A stretch of DNA of 64,000 bases from Streptomyces lincolnensis (GCF_001685355.1 NZ_CP016438.1:8804001-8868000); one strand, 5' to 3'. Positions 11,976 through 20,772 are shown, numbered from the stretch's first letter. Numbers and translations are program-made. Notes: generated by a model not told the origin, from the letters alone.

Positions 11976-13304
11976 TTGACGTCCGACCTGCTCGCACCAC
12001 TCGACCTGGCGTTCTGGAACATGGAATCCGCCGAGCACCCGATGCACCTGGGAGCGCTCGGTGTTTTCGAGGCCCGCTCGCCCACCGCCGGCGCCCACGC
12101 GGCCGATCTGCTCGCCGCCCGCGCCGCCGCGGTCCCCGGACTGCGGATGCGCATCCGGGACGTGTGGCCGCTCGGCCACCCGACCGCCTTCGGGGGAGCC
12201 GCCCGCGAGCCCGTCCCCGACTTCGACCCCCTCGACCACGTCACCCTGCACGCCCCGACCGCGGACTTCCAGACCGAGGCCGGCCGCCTCATGCAGCGGC
12301 CCCTGGACCGCGCACGGCCGCCCTGGGAGGTTCACGTGCTGCCGGGGGAGGACGGCGTCTCCTTCGCCGTGCTGTTCAAGTTCCACCACGCCCTGGCCGA
12401 CGGCCTGCGCGCGCTGACCCTCGCCGCCGCCGTCCTGGACCCCATGGACCTGCCCGCGCCCCGGCCCCGGCCCGCCGAACCGCCCCGCGGTCTCCTGCCG
12501 GACGTGCGCCGGCTGCCGGGACTCGTCCGCGGTGCTCTCTCCGACGTCGGACGGGCCCTGGACATCGGCGCCTCCGTCGCCCGCTCCACCCTGGACGTCC
12601 GCTCCTCGGCCGCCCTGACGGCCGAGTCCACCGGCACCCGCCGCACCGCCGGAGTCGCCCTCGACCTCGACGACGTGCACCGCGTCCGCAAGGCCGTCGG
12701 CGGCACCGTCAACGACGTACTGATCGCGGTCGTCGCGGGCGCCCTGCGCCGCTGGCTCGACGAGCGCGGCGACGGCAGCGACGGCGTCGCGCCCCGCGCC
12801 CTGATCCCCGTCTCCAAGCGCCGCCCGCGCACCGCCCACCCGCAGGGCAACCGGCTCTCCGGCTATCTGATGCGGCTCCCGGTCGCCGATCCGGACCCGC
12901 TCGGCCGCCTCGCCGCCGTCCGCACCGCCATGAACCGAAACAAGGACGCGGGACCGGGCCGGGGCGCCGGTGCCGTCGCCCTGCTCGCCGACCACGTCCC
13001 CGCCCTCGGCCACCGGCTCGGCGGCCCGCTGGTCGGCCAGGCCGCCCGCCTCTGGTTCGACATCCTGGTCACCAGCGTGCCCCTGCCGAGCCTCGGCCTG
13101 AAGCTCGGCGGCAACCCGGTCACCGAGATCTACCCCTACGCCCCGCTGGCCCGCGGCCAGTCCCTCGCCGTCGCCATCTCGACCTACCGCGGACAGGTCC
13201 ACTACGGCCTGGTGGCCGACGCCGAGGCCGTACCGGACCTGGACCGGTTCGCCCAGGCGCTGTCCGAGGAGGTGGAGACGCTGATCACCGCCTGTGAGCC
13301 TTGA
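11976..13304 (+). CDS. Wax ester synthase / diacylglycerol acyltransferase (WS/DGAT)
   Basis: 442 residues. Transfers acyl-CoA to diacylglycerol or fatty alcohol, making storage triacylglycerol or wax ester at the membrane. The active-site motif HHxxxDG reads HHALADG at 137-143, and the family's N-terminal PLDLAFWNMES and C-terminal SLGLKLGGNPVTEIYPYAPL regions are present. It resembles, from memory, the S. coelicolor DGAT SCO0958. TTG at 11976 is chosen because GAGG sits eight bases before it and translation matches the conserved family start. Neighbouring glgM-glgC makes glycogen, so two carbon-storage routes lie within 6 kb. It ends 104 bases before the zinc-ribbon SDR gene, which has its own promoter. 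Confidence 0.9.
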   Translation: MTSDLLAPLDLAFWNMESAEHPMHLGALGVFEARSPTAGAHAADLLAARAAAVPGLRMRIRDVWPLGHPTAFGGAAREPVPDFDPLDHVTLHAPTADFQTEAGRLMQRPLDRARPPWEVHVLPGEDGVSFAVLFKFHHALADGLRALTLAAAVLDPMDLPAPRPRPAEPPRGLLPDVRRLPGLVRGALSDVGRALDIGASVARSTLDVRSSAALTAESTGTRRTAGVALDLDDVHRVRKAVGGTVNDVLIAVVAGALRRWLDERGDGSDGVAPRALIPVSKRRPRTAHPQGNRLSGYLMRLPVADPDPLGRLAAVRTAMNRNKDAGPGRGAGAVALLADHVPALGHRLGGPLVGQAARLWFDILVTSVPLPSLGLKLGGNPVTEIYPYAPLARGQSLAVAISTYRGQVHYGLVADAEAVPDLDRFAQALSEEVETLITACEP

Positions 13305-13316
13305 CGGTCACGGGTT

Positions 13317-13346
13317 TTGGAGGACCGGCCCGGCGCTCCGTAGAAT
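13317..13346 (+). promoter_or_regulatory. Candidate vegetative promoter before the zinc-ribbon SDR gene
   Basis: TTGGAG (13317-13322), 18-base spacer, TAGAAT (13341-13346). The spacer's end (13331-13340) is one arm of a 10-bp inverted repeat with 13371-13380, which could be an operator or leader stem-loop. Confidence 0.5.
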
Positions 13347-13408
13347 TCCCCGTTCGAAAGCGGGCGCGGTCGGAGCGCCGCTCGGGTGATCAGGGAAACG
13401 GCAGCGCG

Positions 13409-14902
13409 ATGACGGTGACAGAGGACGGCTCGGCGGCCATGGACGAGGTCGTGTACGGGCCCGGCATCGACCCGGAGCGGCTCGCGGTCTGCCTCGGCGT
13501 ACTGGAGGAGCTCGACAAGCTGGAGGTCGACCACCCGGACGCGATCGCCGTGCGCCGGGCCACCGCGGGCGTCTACCGCACGGTCAAGCAGCGCCGCCGC
13601 CAGGAGCGCCGGGCCGCCAAGACCGCCCACGACAAGGCGGTCACGGAGGCCACGGCGACCGGCTCCGCCCAGCGCATCGACGACGAGACCGAGGGCATCC
13701 TGCCGTCGTCGGTCACCGAGGAGGGCCGCCTCGCCGGGATCCTCCAGCGGCCGCGCTCCTGCTACACCTGCAAGGCCCGGTACGTCGAGGTCGACTACTT
13801 CTACCACCAGCTCTGTCCCGACTGCGCCCGTCTGAACCGCGCCAGGCGCGACGCCCGCGCCGACCTCACCGGCAAGCGCGCCCTGCTCACCGGCGGCCGC
13901 GCCAAGATCGGCATGTACATCGCGCTCCGGCTGCTGCGCGACGGCGCGCACACCACGATCACCACGCGCTTCCCCAAGGACGCCATCCGCCGCTTCAAGG
14001 CCATGGACGACTCCGGGGACTGGATGCACCGCCTGGAGGTCGTCGGCATCGACCTGCGCGACCCGGCGCAGGCCGTCGCCCTCGCCGACCAGGTCGCCGA
14101 GGCCGGTCCCCTCGACATCCTCGTCAACAACGCGACCCAGACCGTGCGCCGGCTGCCCTCCGCCTACGCCGCCCTGGTCGACGGCGAGAGCGCGCCGCTG
14201 CCCGCCGGGGAGCTGCCCGCCCACCACGTCATCGGCGCCTTCAACTCCGGCGCGGTCGACGGCCTGGCCGCGCTGCCCGCCGGGATCAGCGGCCTCGACG
14301 CCCAGCAGGTCGCCGACCTCGCCCTGGTCGCGGGCAACGCCAGCGTGGAGCGGCACCTCGACGGCACCGCCATCGACGCGGGCGGGCTCGTCCCCGACGT
14401 CGTCGACACCAACACCTGGGTGCAGACCATCGAGCAGATCTCCCCGGTGGAGCTCCTCGAAACCCAGCTGTGCAACTACACCGCGCCGTTCATCCTCATC
14501 AGCAAGCTCCGCCCGGCCATGGCCGACGCCGCCAGGAAGGCGCCGAGCGGACGCGCCTACGTCGTCAACGTCTCCGCCATGGAAGGCGTCTTCGGCCGCG
14601 GCTACAAGGGCGCGGGCCACCCCAACACCAACGCCGCCAAGGCCGCCATGAACATGGTCACCCGCACCAGCGCCCAGGAGATGTTCCAGTCCGACGGCAT
14701 CCTCATGACCTCCGTCGACACCGGCTGGATCACGGACGAGCGTCCGCACTACGACAAGCTGCGCCTGGCCGAGGAGGGCTTCCACGCCCCCCTCGACCTC
14801 GTCGACGGCGCGGCCCGCGTCTACGACCCGGTCGTACGCGGTGAGGAGGGCGAGGACGTGTACGGGGTCTTCCTCAAGGACTACGTGCCGGGCAAGTGGT
14901 AG
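13409..14902 (+). CDS. Zinc-ribbon / short-chain dehydrogenase fusion with substituted catalytic Tyr
   Basis: 497 residues from ATG 13409 (ATG 13439 is an alternative). Residues 1-110 are charged and helical. Residues 118-139 form a probable zinc ribbon: C118-x2-C121 and C136-x2-C139. From about 155 an SDR Rossmann fold begins, with TGGRAKIG (161-168) and NNAT (240-243). An extra stretch of about 85 residues separates this from the tetrad-Asn equivalent in CNYTAPF (356). Ser389 is in NVSAMEG, but the YxxxK position reads T407-N-A-A-K411, so the catalytic tyrosine is replaced; Tyr399 is nearby. It may be a non-catalytic or unusual NAD(P)-binding protein. Substrate unknown. Convergent with another SDR gene 12 bases away. 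Confidence 0.8.
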   Translation: MTVTEDGSAAMDEVVYGPGIDPERLAVCLGVLEELDKLEVDHPDAIAVRRATAGVYRTVKQRRRQERRAAKTAHDKAVTEATATGSAQRIDDETEGILPSSVTEEGRLAGILQRPRSCYTCKARYVEVDYFYHQLCPDCARLNRARRDARADLTGKRALLTGGRAKIGMYIALRLLRDGAHTTITTRFPKDAIRRFKAMDDSGDWMHRLEVVGIDLRDPAQAVALADQVAEAGPLDILVNNATQTVRRLPSAYAALVDGESAPLPAGELPAHHVIGAFNSGAVDGLAALPAGISGLDAQQVADLALVAGNASVERHLDGTAIDAGGLVPDVVDTNTWVQTIEQISPVELLETQLCNYTAPFILISKLRPAMADAARKAPSGRAYVVNVSAMEGVFGRGYKGAGHPNTNAAKAAMNMVTRTSAQEMFQSDGILMTSVDTGWITDERPHYDKLRLAEEGFHAPLDLVDGAARVYDPVVRGEEGEDVYGVFLKDYVPGKW

Positions 14903-14914
14903 CGGGTTCGGGTC

Positions 14915-15673
14915 CTACGGGGCGATCCGTGCCCTGCTGACGTTCGTCCCGCCGTCCACCAGCAGATCCGCCCCGGTGATCCACTCCGCCGCGTCGGAGC
15001 ACAGCCACAGCACGGCCCGCGCCACGTCCTCCGGCTCGCCGATCCGGCCGAGGGGCAGGCCGGACGCGATCTCCGTCTCTCCCGGCTCCCACACGAACCG
15101 TGCCATCTCGGTCCGTACGAGGCCGGGCGAGACGGAGTTGACCCGTACCCGGGGCGCGAGTTCACCCGCCAGTTGCCCGGTGAGGTGCAGCAGGGCCGCC
15201 TTGCTGGTGTTGTAGGCGCCGATGCGGGGGCCGACGTGCCGGGCGCCCTCCGTGCAGATGTTGACCACCGAGCCGCCGTGCTCGGCCATCCAGCCGTGCC
15301 AGGCGCACTGCACCAGCCGCAGCGGTGCCTCCACGTTGACGGCGAACGCCTCGCTCCACTCCCGCGGGTCGATGTCCATCAGCGGGCCGTACGGCTGGTT
15401 GGTCGCCGCGTTGTTGACCACGATGTCGACCCGGCCGAAGGCGCGCAGGGCCAGCTCGGTGAGCCGGCGCGGATGGTCCGGGTCGGCGACGCTGCCGGGC
15501 AGTCCGACGCCGTCCAGGCGCGCGGCGGTCCGGCGTACGTCGTCGGGGTCCCGCGCGGTGACGCACACCCGTGCCCCCGCCGCGACCAGCTCCCGGGCGA
15601 CGGCGTACCCGATGCCGCGGGTGGCGCCGGTGACGATGGCGGCCCTGCCGCGGAGGTCGTACGACGACGTCAT
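14915..15673 (-). CDS. Short-chain dehydrogenase/reductase
   Basis: 252 residues, classical SDR. TGATRGIGYA (about 15-24) binds the cofactor, NNAA is at about 88-91, the YNTSK motif carries Tyr and Lys, and the C-terminus has DLLVDGGTN. The residue 13 before the Tyr, normally Ser, appears to be Thr (in NICTEGA), a conservative change. Substrate is not predictable. Twenty-five bases separate it from the upstream HD-like gene on the same strand, so the two likely form an operon. Confidence 0.85.
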   Translation of the reverse strand: MTSSYDLRGRAAIVTGATRGIGYAVARELVAAGARVCVTARDPDDVRRTAARLDGVGLPGSVADPDHPRRLTELALRAFGRVDIVVNNAATNQPYGPLMDIDPREWSEAFAVNVEAPLRLVQCAWHGWMAEHGGSVVNICTEGARHVGPRIGAYNTSKAALLHLTGQLAGELAPRVRVNSVSPGLVRTEMARFVWEPGETEIASGLPLGRIGEPEDVARAVLWLCSDAAEWITGADLLVDGGTNVSRARIAP

Positions 15674-15698
15674 CGGCGTACGGTCTCATGACGGGCCG

Positions 15699-16157
15699 TC
15701 AGTCGACAGACTCCAGACGGGAGTTGCGTTTCGCCACCAGTTCCAGGACGGTGCGCCAGTCCTCCAGGACACCGGCGTCGAAGGCGGAGACACGGGCCTC
15801 CTCGACGGCCTGGCGCAGGCGCGGCAGGTCGTCGTCGGCGGGGTCGGCGTCCGAGGAGAAGGGGGTGTGGCCGCGGACCAGACCGGCGACGCGGCCGCCG
15901 AGCAGGGGGCGGACGGCGTCGGCCGCGCGGTCGGCGTGCCGGGCCTGGTCGCCGGGCCCCAGCAGCGGGCCGATCGCGTGCACGAGGCCCGCCACCTGGA
16001 GTTCCTTGTCGGCGGGGCGGGTCCGGCGCAGCAGCGCGGCGGTCCGCAGCGCGTGCTGGTGCAGGTCGACCCGGCCGCCCCGGGGGCCGGGCACCCCGTA
16101 TCGGCCCCGGCAGACGTACAGCAGATCCATCAGCTCTTCGACACTGCGCAGCTCCAT
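15699..16157 (-). CDS. Small HD-fold-like protein
   Basis: 152 residues. DLHQHALRTAALL and LQVAGLVHAIGPLL resemble the first two helices of HD-superfamily phosphohydrolases, with His at each metal position, but the HD doublet reads HA, so metal binding is doubtful. Related proteins include small HD/inositol-oxygenase-like proteins of unknown role. ATG at 16157 has GGAGGA seven bases upstream; the longer reading from 16205 has none. First gene of a likely two-gene operon with the SDR. Function not assigned. Confidence 0.65.
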   Translation of the reverse strand: MELRSVEELMDLLYVCRGRYGVPGPRGGRVDLHQHALRTAALLRRTRPADKELQVAGLVHAIGPLLGPGDQARHADRAADAVRPLLGGRVAGLVRGHTPFSSDADPADDDLPRLRQAVEEARVSAFDAGVLEDWRTVLELVAKRNSRLESVD

Positions 16158-16605
16158 GCGCCAGTCCTCCCGCCGGACAAGCCCTGCCGTCCGGAAGGAG
16201 ATCATGGCCGGCTTGCCATTCGGCCAACGGGACCTGAACTGCGTCGTCTGTTCGCTGGTGTAGGCCGAGCGGGGGAATCATAAAGGCGGCATTATGGGGC
16301 AAATGAGGGTGATTTCACCCCACTGAACACGGACGACTCCGGATAGTTACCCTTTGTTTTCAGCCCGATAGAGCGCACTCGCGCTCATTTGGTTAATCTG
16401 TAGCGGACGGACAGCAGCACGGGGTCCTACCCAACACCCACGGTCCGTCATGGGACTCGCCCGTTCACCACGGCCTGCTCTCGTACGAGTAACCGGCGCC
16501 ACCGCGTCCGAGCTGTCTCAAGCAAGACCCGAGCGGGCGTCGAAAACCAGGCCGGAGTATGGGCAGGTACGCCCCGAGGGTGACCCGACACATAAGGAGT
16601 GCGCG
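16158..16605. other. 448-bp gene-free divergent region with an AT-richer core
   Basis: No credible coding sequence. Around 16270-16410 the composition drops well below the window average in GC (GTTACCCTTTGTTTTC, then TTTGGTTAATCTGTAG), which suggests promoters for the divergent HD-like and peptide genes. I could not fix a -35/-10 pair. No strong hairpin or riboswitch was recognised. Confidence 0.5.
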
Positions 16606-16779
16606 GTGACACCGGAGAAGACGAATCGCGAACAACGCCCCAAGGAACGCACGGAGCGTGCCGGCCGCAGGCCCGGGGAGATCGGCAGCCTCGACGTGTG
16701 GGCCCGCTCCGCCCCGATCCGCCTGGCGGGCTACGAGGACGACCTCGTCGAGCCCCACATCCTGCCCAGCGTGGACTGA
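16606..16779 (+). CDS. 57-aa peptide of unknown function
   Basis: Starts GTG at 16606 with AAGGAG seven bases upstream, a strong ribosome binding site. The first about 25 residues are very polar (Lys, Arg, Glu, Thr). The C-terminal half is more hydrophobic, with EIGSLDVWARSAPIRLAGY then an acidic patch EDD and the end EPHILPSVD. No Cys, no signal peptide, no membrane helix. The polar leader-like half plus distinct core-like half resembles RiPP precursors, but no modifying enzyme other than the downstream GNAT acetyltransferase is near. It could equally be a small regulatory protein. I do not recognise a family with certainty. Confidence 0.65.
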   Translation: MTPEKTNREQRPKERTERAGRRPGEIGSLDVWARSAPIRLAGYEDDLVEPHILPSVD

Positions 16780-16855
16780 CCCACCCGGACCCCCGGGGCG
16801 CCCCGAGGGGACCTGTCGCGATCGCCGACCGCATGGGCGTGCGAAACTCACGCCC

Positions 16856-17338
16856 ATGCTGATCAGAGAAGCCGTGGCCGACGACTGGCCGCGGATCTGG
16901 CCTTTCTGGCACCGGATCGTCGCCGCCGGCGAGACCTACACCTGGGGCCCGGACACCTCCGAGGAGGCGGCCCGGGCCCTGTGGATGGCCCCGGCCAAAC
17001 GCGTCTACGTCGTGGAGGACGACGATCAGGCCGTCGTCGCCTCCGCCTACCTCACCCCCAACTACGGCGGCCCCGCCGCCGGTATCGCCAACGCCGGCTT
17101 CATGGTCGACCCCGACCGGGGTGGCCGGGGATACGGCCGAGCCCTCGCCGAGCACGTCCTGGCCGCCGCCGAGGCCGCGGGCTACCGGGGGATGGTGTTC
17201 AACGCCGTCGTCGAGACCAACCCGGCCGTGAAGCTGTGGACCTCCTTCGGCTTCACGATCCTCGGCACGGTCCCGGAGGCCTACGACCATCCCCGGCACG
17301 GCCGGGTGGGCCTGCACATCATGTACAAGGCCCTGTAA
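16856..17338 (+). CDS. GNAT-family N-acetyltransferase
   Basis: 160 residues. The acetyl-CoA pyrophosphate loop reads DRGGRGYGRAL (about 85-95), following the strand NAGFMVDP, and the fold ends with KLWTSFGFTILGTVPEAY, the usual GNAT C-terminal strand-helix. It resembles phosphinothricin-type acetyltransferases in length and layout, but the acceptor is not predictable. It lies 76 bases after the 57-aa peptide gene on the same strand and may be co-transcribed. The start is ATG 16856; a ribosome binding site is weak. Confidence 0.85.
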   Translation: MLIREAVADDWPRIWPFWHRIVAAGETYTWGPDTSEEAARALWMAPAKRVYVVEDDDQAVVASAYLTPNYGGPAAGIANAGFMVDPDRGGRGYGRALAEHVLAAAEAAGYRGMVFNAVVETNPAVKLWTSFGFTILGTVPEAYDHPRHGRVGLHIMYKAL

Positions 17339-17362
17339 CCCGCGCTCCCGCTGCCCTCGGCC

Positions 17363-18700
17363 TCAGTCGAGCGGTGCCGTCCGCCGCCACGGGTGCCGCT
17401 CCTCCAGCTCCGCCGCCACCTCCAGCAGATCCGCCTCCGACCCCGGCCGCCCCACCAACTGGACGGCGCAGGGCGCGCCGGAGGGCAGGGTGCCGAACGG
17501 GACCGCCATCGCGGGCCAGCCCGTCAGGTTCCACGGCGGAGTCAGGGGCGAGTAGTTCGTGTTGGCCAGGAGATTGCGCAGCCAGCCCCGCTCGTGCCAG
17601 GGCGCGGCCTGCGGGGAGCGGCGGGCCAGCGCCGGGGTGAGCAGGATGTCGTACTCCTCGAAGAACGGCTCCAGGCGCCGGCGCAGCGCCTCCCGTCCGG
17701 TGCCGGTGCGCACGCTGTTCACGAAGCGGCGCCCGACGGCCGCGTGCACCCGGGTGCGCCGGGCCAGCCGCCGCCGGTCGAGGGCGTCCGCGTCCACGGC
17801 GGTGCCGGCCGTCCAGTGGGCGAACGAGGTGAAGCTCAGCGACATCGGGTACGGCGGATCGGCCCGGCGCACCCGGTGCCCCGCCTTCATCAGCACACCG
17901 CCCGCCTCCCGGGCCGCGGCCGTGTAGGGCTTGGTGATCGCCACGCCCGCGATGGGGCTGCGCAGGGAGACGGCGATCCGGTGCGTGGTGTCCGTGTCCC
18001 GCGGGGCGAACGAGGCGTCCGCGATGACCGACAGCACCAGGCGGGCGTCCTCGACCGTCGTCGCGAGGGGCCCGTTCTCCGACATGCCGAACCAGGTGCT
18101 GGTGCCGGCCGGGACCACGCCGGGCCCCGGCTTGAGGGTGACCAGGCCGCAGTTGGCGGCCGGGATGCGCAGGGAGCCCATGCCGTCGTTGCCGAGGGCC
18201 ACCGGCACCAGGCCCGCGGCGACCGCGGCCGCGCTGCCGCCGGACGAGCCGCCCGCCGTGCGGGAGGTGTCCCAGGGGTTGCGGGCGGTGCCGTGGACGC
18301 CCTCCGAGGTGCCCCAGACGCACAGCTCCGGCACGTTGGTCAGGCCCACGACCACCGCGCCCGCCGCCCGCAGTCGGGCCACTGTGGGATGGTCCTCGGC
18401 CGCCGGTTCCTCCGGTGTGGCGGCCGACCCCACGCGCATCGACTCGCCGCGCACCGCGAGGTTGTCCTTCACGGCGACCGGCACCCCGGCCAGGGGCAGG
18501 TCGCCCAGATCACCCCTGGACGCCACCGCGTCGGCCTCGGCGAGCGCCGCCTCGGCCCGCACCGTCCGGAAGGCGCCCACCCGGCCGTCGAGCCGCTCGA
18601 TCCGCGCGAGGTGCTCGGCCACCACCTCCCGGGGCGTGACCCGCTTCTCCCGTACGGCTGCGGCGATCTCGGCGGCGGTTCGGCCGGCCCAACTGGTCAC
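17363..18700 (-). CDS. Amidase-signature hydrolase
   Basis: 445 residues. Ser-cisSer-Lys triad elements are visible: Lys in VPVAVKDN (about 74-81) and the Gly/Ser-rich signature GGSSGGSAAAVAAGLVPVA (about 150-168). This family hydrolyses amide bonds of small molecules such as fatty amides, aryl amides or peptide amides; GatA is a relative but GatB/C are absent, so it is not the tRNA enzyme. GTG start at 18700 has AAGGAG eight bases upstream. In the usual DGSGSIR stretch this protein reads DGMGSLR. Monocistronic, convergent with the GNAT gene and divergent from the GH20 gene. Confidence 0.87.
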   Translation of the reverse strand: MTSWAGRTAAEIAAAVREKRVTPREVVAEHLARIERLDGRVGAFRTVRAEAALAEADAVASRGDLGDLPLAGVPVAVKDNLAVRGESMRVGSAATPEEPAAEDHPTVARLRAAGAVVVGLTNVPELCVWGTSEGVHGTARNPWDTSRTAGGSSGGSAAAVAAGLVPVALGNDGMGSLRIPAANCGLVTLKPGPGVVPAGTSTWFGMSENGPLATTVEDARLVLSVIADASFAPRDTDTTHRIAVSLRSPIAGVAITKPYTAAAREAGGVLMKAGHRVRRADPPYPMSLSFTSFAHWTAGTAVDADALDRRRLARRTRVHAAVGRRFVNSVRTGTGREALRRRLEPFFEEYDILLTPALARRSPQAAPWHERGWLRNLLANTNYSPLTPPWNLTGWPAMAVPFGTLPSGAPCAVQLVGRPGSEADLLEVAAELEERHPWRRTAPLD

Positions 18701-18882
18701 GGGCGCTCCTTACTGGCGAGTAATCCGTCAGGGAGAACTGTGCCGCTGCGCGGGCCGTACGTCGAGAGCCTTGGATATTCGGACCGCACTTCTTGGACTT
18801 TTCCCCCGGCACCCCTGGGTGCGCGCCCACTGAACCGCAGGTCATCCGATCAATGGCCCAACTCTCGCCCCTTCGCATCCCA

Positions 18883-18928
18883 TTGACAGTGTCTGGAGCC
18901 CGCTCAATCATCAGCCATCCGATGATTG
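18883..18928 (+). promoter_or_regulatory. GH20-GH29 promoter with overlapping inverted repeat
   Basis: TTGACA (18883-18888), 17-base spacer, AATCAT (18906-18911). The -10 lies in the left arm of an 8-bp inverted repeat (CAATCATC 18905-18912, GATGATTG 18921-18928). CATCCGATNANTGG occurs at 18843-18856 and 18916-18929, flanking the promoter. An operator for a glycan-responsive repressor is likely. Confidence 0.6.
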
Positions 18929-18939
18929 GGGGCCCACTC

Positions 18940-20772
18940 TTGAACACGGGCAGAAGAGGATGGCTGCGGTCGATCGGGATCGCGGCGCTGCTGACCATGG
19001 TCGTGGCGCCGACACCGGCCGTCGCGCAGGAGGAACAGAAGCCGCCGGTCACGGTGCCCGCCCTGACCGACTGGGCTCCGGAATCCGGGAGCTACGTCTA
19101 CGGGCCCCGGACCCGCATCGTCGCCGACACGGGTGCGGAACGCCGGGTCGCCGGCACCCTCGCCGACGACCTCCGCGCGGCAGGCCACGGCACGGTGCCG
19201 GTGGTGCGCGGCGGGGCACGCGCCGGTGACATCGTCATCGACGTCCGGCCCGCCGAGTCCGCCCTCGGCACCGAGGGCTACGAACTCCACGCGGGCAAGC
19301 GCCTCTCGGTGACCGGGGCGACCGGGGCCGGCGCCTTCTACGGCACCCGCACCCTCCTCCAACTGCTGGCGCGGGGCGACCGGATCCCCGCCGGACGCAC
19401 CGTCGACGTACCGCGCTACAAGGAGCGGGGCGTGGGCGTGTGCGCCTGCTACATCCACGTCTCCCTGCCCTGGCTGGAGAACCTCGTCCGGGAGATGGCG
19501 TACCACAAGCTCAACCAGCTCCTGCTGGAGCTGAAGGTGAAGAGCGGCGCCCACCCCGAGGCCAACACCTGGGGCTACTACACCAAGGACGAGATGCGGC
19601 GGCTCGTGGCCCTCGGCGAGAAGTACCACGTCGAGATCATCCCCGAGATCAACTCCCCGGGGCACATGGACCCGTGGATCGAGAACCGTCCGGACCTCCA
19701 GCTGACCGACTCCGACGGCACCAGGCAGCCCTCGCGGCTCGACATCACCCGGCCGGCCGCCTTCGACTACTACACGAGCCTGATGGACGAGTACGCCCAG
19801 GTCTTCACCGCGAAGTCCTGGCACATGGGCGCCGACGAGTACATGCTCGGTTCCGACTTCGCCAAGTACCCGCAGGTCCTCAAGTACGCCCAGGACCGCT
19901 ACGGTCCGGGCGCCACCCCGCAGGACGCCTTCGTGGACTTCGTCAACCGCGTCCACGACCACGCGGCGGGCAAGGGCGTCGACCTGCGCATCTGGAACGA
20001 CGGACTGACCGGCGCCAACACCGTGCCCGTGCGGACCGACACCACCGTCGAGCACTGGCTGAACGTGGCGGTCAAGCCCAGCCAACTCATCGCCCAGGGC
20101 TACTCGGTGATGAACGCCGCCTACTCCCTCTACCTGATCCGCGGCGGTTTCCACAGCGACACCGGGTCGCTGTACGACCAGAGCTGGGACCCGCGCGCTT
20201 TCGAGGGCGAGAAGCTCACCTCCGCCCGGGGCGTCACCGGCGCGAAGGTCAGCCTGTGGCCGGACAACGGGCGCGGCGAGACCGAGAACGAGGTCGCCGT
20301 CCGCCTCTGGCCCGCCCTGCGGCACATCGCCCAGGCCACCTGGGGCGTTCCGCATCCCGACGCCACGTACGCGGAGTTCGTGGCGCGCGGTACGGCGGTC
20401 GGGCACGCGCCCGGTTGGCGGGACCTGACCCGGGTGCCCGTGGCGGACGGGACGTACACCTTCGGGCGGTCCTTCACGGCCTCGGTGCAGCGCACGGCGG
20501 ACGGCTACGTGACCCTGCGGTCGGCGGCCGGCTGTCTCGCGATCAGCGGCGGCAGGCTCACGCTCAACGTGCCGCTCCAGCCCGGTGTCGAGGCGACCTG
20601 GGACACCTGCGACGCCACGAACACCTTGCAGCGCTGGGAGTTGGAGCCTGCCACGGGTGGCTTCCGGCTCGTGAACGCGATCACGCGGATGGCGCTCACC
20701 GTCACGGACGACGGCCGGATCGTGCAGTACCCGCCGGACCAACGCCCGCCCGCCGTCTGGCCCTTGACCTGA
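18940..20772 (+). CDS. Secreted GH20 beta-N-acetylhexosaminidase with ricin-B-like tail
   Basis: About 610 residues. A signal peptide (GRRGWLRSIGIAALLTMVV, ending near AVAQEE) exports it. Residues about 45-145 are the GH20 N-terminal alpha/beta domain, then the TIM barrel. WHMGADEYM carries the Asp-Glu pair that polarises the substrate acetamido group and donates the proton; PEINSPGHMDPW is the preceding conserved loop. The last about 100 residues look like a degenerate ricin-B lectin repeat (CLAISGG, TLQRWEL). It should remove terminal GlcNAc/GalNAc from glycans or chitobiose. Start chosen as TTG 18940 because GGGGG lies seven bases before it; ATG 18922 lacks a site. Thirteen bases separate it from the fucosidase gene. 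Confidence 0.88.
   Translation: MNTGRRGWLRSIGIAALLTMVVAPTPAVAQEEQKPPVTVPALTDWAPESGSYVYGPRTRIVADTGAERRVAGTLADDLRAAGHGTVPVVRGGARAGDIVIDVRPAESALGTEGYELHAGKRLSVTGATGAGAFYGTRTLLQLLARGDRIPAGRTVDVPRYKERGVGVCACYIHVSLPWLENLVREMAYHKLNQLLLELKVKSGAHPEANTWGYYTKDEMRRLVALGEKYHVEIIPEINSPGHMDPWIENRPDLQLTDSDGTRQPSRLDITRPAAFDYYTSLMDEYAQVFTAKSWHMGADEYMLGSDFAKYPQVLKYAQDRYGPGATPQDAFVDFVNRVHDHAAGKGVDLRIWNDGLTGANTVPVRTDTTVEHWLNVAVKPSQLIAQGYSVMNAAYSLYLIRGGFHSDTGSLYDQSWDPRAFEGEKLTSARGVTGAKVSLWPDNGRGETENEVAVRLWPALRHIAQATWGVPHPDATYAEFVARGTAVGHAPGWRDLTRVPVADGTYTFGRSFTASVQRTADGYVTLRSAAGCLAISGGRLTLNVPLQPGVEATWDTCDATNTLQRWELEPATGGFRLVNAITRMALTVTDDGRIVQYPPDQRPPAVWPLT

Noticed and set aside
16606..17338. Lanthipeptide, lasso or other named RiPP cluster
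   Set aside because: The peptide has no Cys, no recognised leader motif, and no cyclase, radical SAM, YcaO or ATP-grasp gene is near.
17363..18700. GatA subunit of the tRNA amidotransferase
   Set aside because: No gatB or gatC beside it, and the sequence fits general amidase-signature hydrolases.
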